From Bacteroidota bacterium (GTDB lineage: Bacteria; Bacteroidota; Bacteroidia; Chitinophagales; Saprospiraceae): a stretch of 64,000 nucleotides of DNA. The notes beneath the pieces were generated by a model. It worked only from the letters and a program-made list of their open reading frames with translations. It did not search any database and had not been told where the DNA came from. The stretch lies in contig JAAEZH010000020.1 of assembly GCA_018222965.1 (NCBI GenBank), positions 33,323 through 97,322 on the forward strand, read 5' to 3'. The position numbers and the translations under genes were made by a program. The number at the start of each line of letters is the position of its first letter. The first letter of the stretch is position 1. This document shows, piece after piece, positions 60,335 through 64,000 of this stretch.

Positions 60335-62791
60335 TTACGACAAATAATTGCCAATTTGAATGATTTCAGCGAAAACGCCTGCTGCTGTAACGCTTGCACC
60401 GGCACCAGGTCCTCTTACAACCAGTGGCCTTTCCTTATATCTTAAAGAAGTAAATACTATCATATTGTCGCTTCCACTCAAACCATAAAATGGATGTGAG
60501 CTGTCAACAGATTTTAATTGTATTTCGGCTTTACCCTCCTGATTCAAACTACCCACAAATCGAAGTACCTTTTCCTCGGAAGCAGCTTCTTTTCGAAGTT
60601 GTTCAAAATGTGTATCGTGATCCTGCAACAATTCAAAAAACGCATCAACTGATTTTGCCGCAACAACATCAGCAGGCAAAAAATCAGGCATAACAACTTC
60701 ATTTGGCTCTAATTCATACCCAGCCTCACGAGCAAGAATAACCAACTTTCTCCGAACATCAAATCCGCCAAGATCATCTCTCGGATCTGGTTCTGTGAAT
60801 CCCCGCTCTTTAGCCAGCTTAACAATATCAGAAAAACAGGTTTCACCATCAAATGAATTAAAAATAAAAGACAAGGAACCCGACAACACACCCTCAATAC
60901 TAATAATCTTATCCCCACTTAGAATCAAATCTTTCAAAGTAGATAAAACAGGGAGACCCGCTCCAACATTAGTTTCATATAAAAATTGAACTCCACGTTT
61001 TTCCGCAACAGCCTTTAAACGTTTATACTCTAAATAGGTACTAGAAGTAGCAATCTTATTAGGGGTACTTATTGAAATACTACTGTCCAAAATTTCAAAG
61101 TAAAAATCAGAAACCTTTTCCGTAGCTGTATTATCAATAAAAATGGTATTAGACATATTCATGGATTTCATCCGCTCAATAAAGACAGGCATATCCATGA
61201 TTTCTCCATCAACCAACATGGACTTCCAATTTTTAAGATCAATCCCTTCTTCCGAGAAAACCATTTTTCGACTATTCGCCAGACCGATTATTTTAACTTC
61301 CAATTGCTGATTATCCAAAAGGAAGTCCCGTTGCCGTTTAATTTGCTCAATCAAAGTTGAACCAATCAAACCAACTCCTACCATAAAGACATGCAACTCC
61401 TTTGTATCCGAAAGGAAAAAGGATTCGTGCAAAGCATTTAAACCCTTACGCTCGTCTTTCGCCTGAATAACCACAGAAATATTGCGCTCACTACTACCCT
61501 GAGCTATTGCAACTGCATTAACTCCATTTTTTCCTAAAGAATCAAATAACCGCCCAGAAATACCAGGTTGGTAACGCATATTTTCACCAATAACAGCAAT
61601 AACCGATAAATCCTTTTCAACTCTTACCGGATATACACGACCAGATTGTAATTCATATTCGAATGCCAATTCAGTAACTTCTCTCGCCCGATCAGCATCA
61701 ACTGGAGAAACAGCAAAACAGATTGAATGCTCCGAAGACCCCTGCGTAATCAAGATGACATTAATATTAGATTGGGCCAAAGCACCAAATAGTCGGGCCG
61801 CGATTCCTGGCACTCCAAAAAGTCCGCTACCCGATAAGGTCAATAATGCAATGTTGCTAATAGAAGAAACTCCCTTAACAGGTAAACCGCTATCATCAAA
61901 AACACTACTAATACAAGTACCGGAAAAATCAGGATTGAAGGTGTTCCGGATATAAACTGGAATAGAATGCTTCATAGCAGGAAGCAAGGTAGGCGGATAA
62001 ATCACCTTCGCTCCAAAATGAGACAACTCCATTGCCTCCTCATAAGTAAGCGATGGAATTGTAAATGCCCTTCGAACCTTACGGGGATCAGCCGTAAGTA
62101 CTCCATCAACATCTGTCCAAATTTCTACACGAGACGCTGAAAGTGCAGCTCCTAAAATAGAAACCGTATAATCGGATCCCCCCCTACCCAAAGTAGTTGT
62201 TTGTCCGGATGCATTGGAAGCAATAAATCCCGTAACCACCTGAACCGCAGGATGCGATTTATAATAATCTCGAATTCGATGGTTTGAATATTCAAAATCA
62301 ACTTTAGCTGATCCAAAACCAGAATCTGTTTGAATAATATTTCGAGCATCCAAATAATCAGACTTCAGGCCAGCAGAAGAAAAATACTGAGAAATCAGAT
62401 AAGCAGCGTTTCGCTCTCCAAAACTTAACAGATAATCCAGGGTACGGCCAGAAGCTTCCCGAAGCAGAAAAATACCGTATAGTAAATTTTCCAATTCTAA
62501 ATGGTTTTCAGCCTGAGCATCCAAAACCCGTTCCAACTCATCCCCAACCAATAAAGTCCGGGCAGCATCAATATGCCGATCTTTAAATTCCTGGAAAATA
62601 TCTCGATACGATTCATCTGCAGCAGCAGCTCGCTTACTCATTTCTAGCAACTGATCCGTTACTCCACCAAAAGCTGAAACAACTAATGTGAATCTTTCAC
62701 CATTCTCATAATACCCATTCAGAATATCAAGAATACGCTGAATGCGCTCCGGTTTAGCAACCGAAGTACCTCCAAATTTTAGCACGATCAT
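60335..62791 (-). CDS. thrA: Bifunctional aspartate kinase / homoserine dehydrogenase I
   Basis: An 818-residue fusion. The N-terminal aspartokinase begins at MIVLKFGGTSVAKPERIQRIL; LGRGGSDYTVSILGAALSASRVEIWTDVDGVLTADPRKV forms the nucleotide/aspartate site. Two ACT-type regulatory regions follow (about 315-470), where threonine normally inhibits. The C-terminal homoserine dehydrogenase has HVFMVGVGLIGSTLIEQIK as NAD(P) site and ETNVGAGLPVLSTLKDLI and PDPRDDLGGFDVRRKLVILARE in the catalytic part. The start is the ATG at 62791 rather than the TTG four codons upstream, because all relatives begin at MxVLKFGGTSV. First gene of the thr operon. Confidence 0.96.
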   Translation of the reverse strand: MIVLKFGGTSVAKPERIQRILDILNGYYENGERFTLVVSAFGGVTDQLLEMSKRAAAADESYRDIFQEFKDRHIDAARTLLVGDELERVLDAQAENHLELENLLYGIFLLREASGRTLDYLLSFGERNAAYLISQYFSSAGLKSDYLDARNIIQTDSGFGSAKVDFEYSNHRIRDYYKSHPAVQVVTGFIASNASGQTTTLGRGGSDYTVSILGAALSASRVEIWTDVDGVLTADPRKVRRAFTIPSLTYEEAMELSHFGAKVIYPPTLLPAMKHSIPVYIRNTFNPDFSGTCISSVFDDSGLPVKGVSSISNIALLTLSGSGLFGVPGIAARLFGALAQSNINVILITQGSSEHSICFAVSPVDADRAREVTELAFEYELQSGRVYPVRVEKDLSVIAVIGENMRYQPGISGRLFDSLGKNGVNAVAIAQGSSERNISVVIQAKDERKGLNALHESFFLSDTKELHVFMVGVGLIGSTLIEQIKRQRDFLLDNQQLEVKIIGLANSRKMVFSEEGIDLKNWKSMLVDGEIMDMPVFIERMKSMNMSNTIFIDNTATEKVSDFYFEILDSSISISTPNKIATSSTYLEYKRLKAVAEKRGVQFLYETNVGAGLPVLSTLKDLILSGDKIISIEGVLSGSLSFIFNSFDGETCFSDIVKLAKERGFTEPDPRDDLGGFDVRRKLVILAREAGYELEPNEVVMPDFLPADVVAAKSVDAFFELLQDHDTHFEQLRKEAASEEKVLRFVGSLNQEGKAEIQLKSVDSSHPFYGLSGSDNMIVFTSLRYKERPLVVRGPGAGASVTAAGVFAEIIQIGNYLS

Positions 62792-62847
62792 ATAGTCGGG
62801 CAATTTTAATGTAAAAAAACAAGGAATTTTTGGCAGGACGGAAAGTG

Positions 62848-62855
62848 CAAAAATA
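62848..62855 (-). promoter_or_regulatory. Putative -7 box (TATTTTTG) of the thr operon
   Basis: TATTTTTG on the minus strand matches TAnnTTTG, 56 nt before the thrA ATG. No leader peptide rich in Thr/Ile codons is seen in the short leader, so classical thr attenuation is unlikely. The -33 element is weak. Confidence 0.45.
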
Positions 62856-62902
62856 TGGGATTTTTACATGGTCTGCCGAAAAGAAAGGTGGTATAAATAC
62901 GA

Positions 62903-63376
62903 TTATGTAAAAAAAGGATGGACCGCTAAAGCTGTTTCTTCCAGATTACGCATTTGTTGAGCTTCAACTTCGGTCTTGTCTCCCTGTCCCATCAAATGAA
63001 AAACACCATGAATGATTACCCGCTGTAATTCCCGATCAAAAGATTGATCCAACTTCTGAGCATTATCCCGCACGCGCTCAATACTAATAAATAAATCGCC
63101 TTCTACTTTAGGTGGATCCTGATAAGGAAATGTAATGATATCTGTGTAATAATCGTGATCCAAATGTTCCACGTTTATTTTCAACAAATACACATCCGAA
63201 CAAAAAATAACCTGTAAAGCAATCAGCTCACAGGATGCATTTGAAATTACCTCTTTAACCCAGGAGCTGACAAGCTCAGGTTTGGATAATTCGAAATCAA
63301 TGTCTTCAGAAAAAAAGGTAATGGAAGATTCCAGCTCAAATTCGGGATCAGCTGGAAAAACAGGATCTTCACTCAT
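62903..63376 (-). CDS. ybeY: Endoribonuclease YbeY (rRNA maturation factor)
   Basis: A 157-residue metal-dependent RNase acting in 16S rRNA 3' maturation and ribosome quality control. The zinc motif is HGVFHLMGQGD (HGxxHLxGxxH type, with Asp at the third ligand position), and YYTDIITFPYQDPPKVEGDLFISIERVRDNA is the conserved core. The N-terminus is longer and more acidic than in E. coli. The start overlaps the end of the RsbW-like kinase gene by 4 nt (ATGA). It carries a half-degenerate parS-like sequence near 63165. Confidence 0.94.
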   Translation of the reverse strand: MSEDPVFPADPEFELESSITFFSEDIDFELSKPELVSSWVKEVISNASCELIALQVIFCSDVYLLKINVEHLDHDYYTDIITFPYQDPPKVEGDLFISIERVRDNAQKLDQSFDRELQRVIIHGVFHLMGQGDKTEVEAQQMRNLEETALAVHPFFT

Positions 63377-63768
63377 GCAGACTGAATCTTGAATCTCATT
63401 TCAACCGTACGGCCATTATTCAAATACTGCAATTTATCACAAAGCTCCCGCATTAGGAAAACACCCCGACCTCCAATCTTAATTAGATTATCGGTACAGG
63501 TTGGGTCAGGAATGTTATTTGGATCAAATCCGCCACCCTGGTCAGAAACCCGGAAAGCAACTTCATTGCCACAAGATTTACATTCCACCTTTACGGTCTT
63601 GGTTTCATCATTGCAATTGCCATGTATGATAGCATTAGCAACAGCTTCTGTCAAGCTGACCAAAATTTCGCCGTATTTATCTGGTGCAATTTTATAAGGA
63701 GATAGTGCCTCCTCGAGAAAGGGTTCTACTTGAGCTACATTCTGTGGATTCGACCTAACTTTCAGCAT
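63373..63768 (-). CDS. ATP-binding protein, RsbW/SpoIIAB-like serine kinase (HATPase_c_2)
   Basis: A 131-residue GHKL-type ATPase domain without any other domain. N-box: EILVSLTEAVANAIIHGNCND; G1: FRVSDQGGGFDPNNIP; G2: IKIGGRGVFLMRELCDKL. This is the anti-sigma/serine kinase type found in partner-switching systems (RsbW, SpoIIAB), which phosphorylates anti-sigma-factor antagonists. No STAS-domain antagonist or PP2C phosphatase is encoded nearby, so its partners are elsewhere. It is translationally coupled to ybeY. Confidence 0.9.
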   Translation of the reverse strand: MLKVRSNPQNVAQVEPFLEEALSPYKIAPDKYGEILVSLTEAVANAIIHGNCNDETKTVKVECKSCGNEVAFRVSDQGGGFDPNNIPDPTCTDNLIKIGGRGVFLMRELCDKLQYLNNGRTVEMRFKIQSA

Positions 63769-63817
63769 ATAACAATTTCCATTCCTTAACTAAGAAATCC
63801 CAACAATCATAAACGAT

Positions 63818-64000
63818 ATGATCGCTGAAAAAGTTCCGGATAATGTTACATGGGTTGGCTCAGGGGAAAATTTTCCACATCTGGCACAAGTAGCAAATTG
63901 CAACTTTTTTCCCAATGTGTCAAGTATACAACAAGATTATTCCAAAATAAACCGAACAGAATTTGGTATACAAGCTTCAATAGGAAATATTCTAACAAAA
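63818..64000 (+). CDS. Partial open reading frame at the right edge, unidentified
   Basis: From an ATG at 63818 the plus strand is open to the window end (61 codons: MIAEKVPDNVTWVGSGENFP ...). It is divergent from the RsbW-like gene with 49 bp between. No family is recognised and no signal peptide is visible. It could be the start of a real gene or chance; the other frames here are closed. Confidence 0.4.
   Translation, partial: MIAEKVPDNVTWVGSGENFPHLAQVANCNFFPNVSSIQQDYSKINRTEFGIQASIGNILTK

Noticed and set aside
63165..63180. Third parS-like site in ybeY (TGTTCCACGTTTATTT)
   Set aside because: Only the left half matches; it is not palindromic and is coding sequence. At most a weak half-site.

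Overview
The window comes from a Bacteroidota genome, most likely of the Saprospiria (Saprospiraceae/Lewinella-like) type; the lineage is an inference. The evidence is type IX secretion (T9SS) sorting domains, PorP/SprF and OmpA-PD40 outer-membrane proteins, many secreted or lipoprotein hydrolases, promoters of the Bacteroidota form (TTTG, about 20 nt, TAnnTTTG) and almost no Shine-Dalgarno sequences. It is chromosomal and mostly housekeeping. I saw no rRNA, tRNA, CRISPR array, insertion sequence or prophage.

Layout. 1-14.8 kb: a T9SS surface module on the minus strand, made of a 2438-residue HYR/Ig-repeat adhesin with a gliding-motility type C-terminal domain, a PorP/SprF partner, an OmpA-PD40 protein, a dodecin and a second large cysteine-rich secreted protein that runs off the left edge. 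15-26 kb: translation and core genes (gltX, rsmA, GatB/YqeY protein, tsaB, prfA), pdxA, lspA, a DksA-like regulator, two ArsR paralogues and a hairpin-rich element with 45-bp terminal inverted repeats. 26-34.4 kb: two paralogous lipoproteins, a set of cell-wall enzymes (amidase, NlpC/P60, two GH73-type proteins, SH3 protein), dprA and an alkaline phosphatase. 34.4-40 kb: an ArnT-like glycosyltransferase, lipA, a possible beta-barrel protein and a four-gene operon built around a Ras/Rab-like small GTPase. 40-52 kb: polysaccharide-deacetylase-like protein, upp, sodium:solute symporter, Usp, XRE regulator, ECF sigma factor, a subtilase with a SPOR domain, rhomboid protease, pfkA with a proline-rich partner, tdk and an AlkA-type glycosylase. 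52-64 kb: choice-of-anchor-B T9SS protein, rhodanese lipoprotein, mvaD, M1 peptidase, the thrA-thrB-thrC operon, ybeY and an RsbW-like kinase.

The most interesting signals are not single enzymes. (1) A 13-mer, GGCTTTCGCCGAA, occurs exactly eight times and with one mismatch at least six more times, on both strands and in five reading frames, almost always inside genes; chance predicts about 0.002 exact copies. It behaves like a genome-wide DNA-level signal such as an uptake or architecture sequence. (2) Two perfect parS-type palindromes (TGTTCCACGTGGAACA) lie 445 bp apart at 58 kb, which suggests the region is close to the replication origin. (3) The Ras-like GTPase operon (coiled coil, sensor-like domain, GTPase, PAS-like protein) looks like a little-described prokaryotic signalling module. 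(4) Several genes have TAnnTTTG boxes only 4-7 nt from the start codon, implying leaderless mRNAs.
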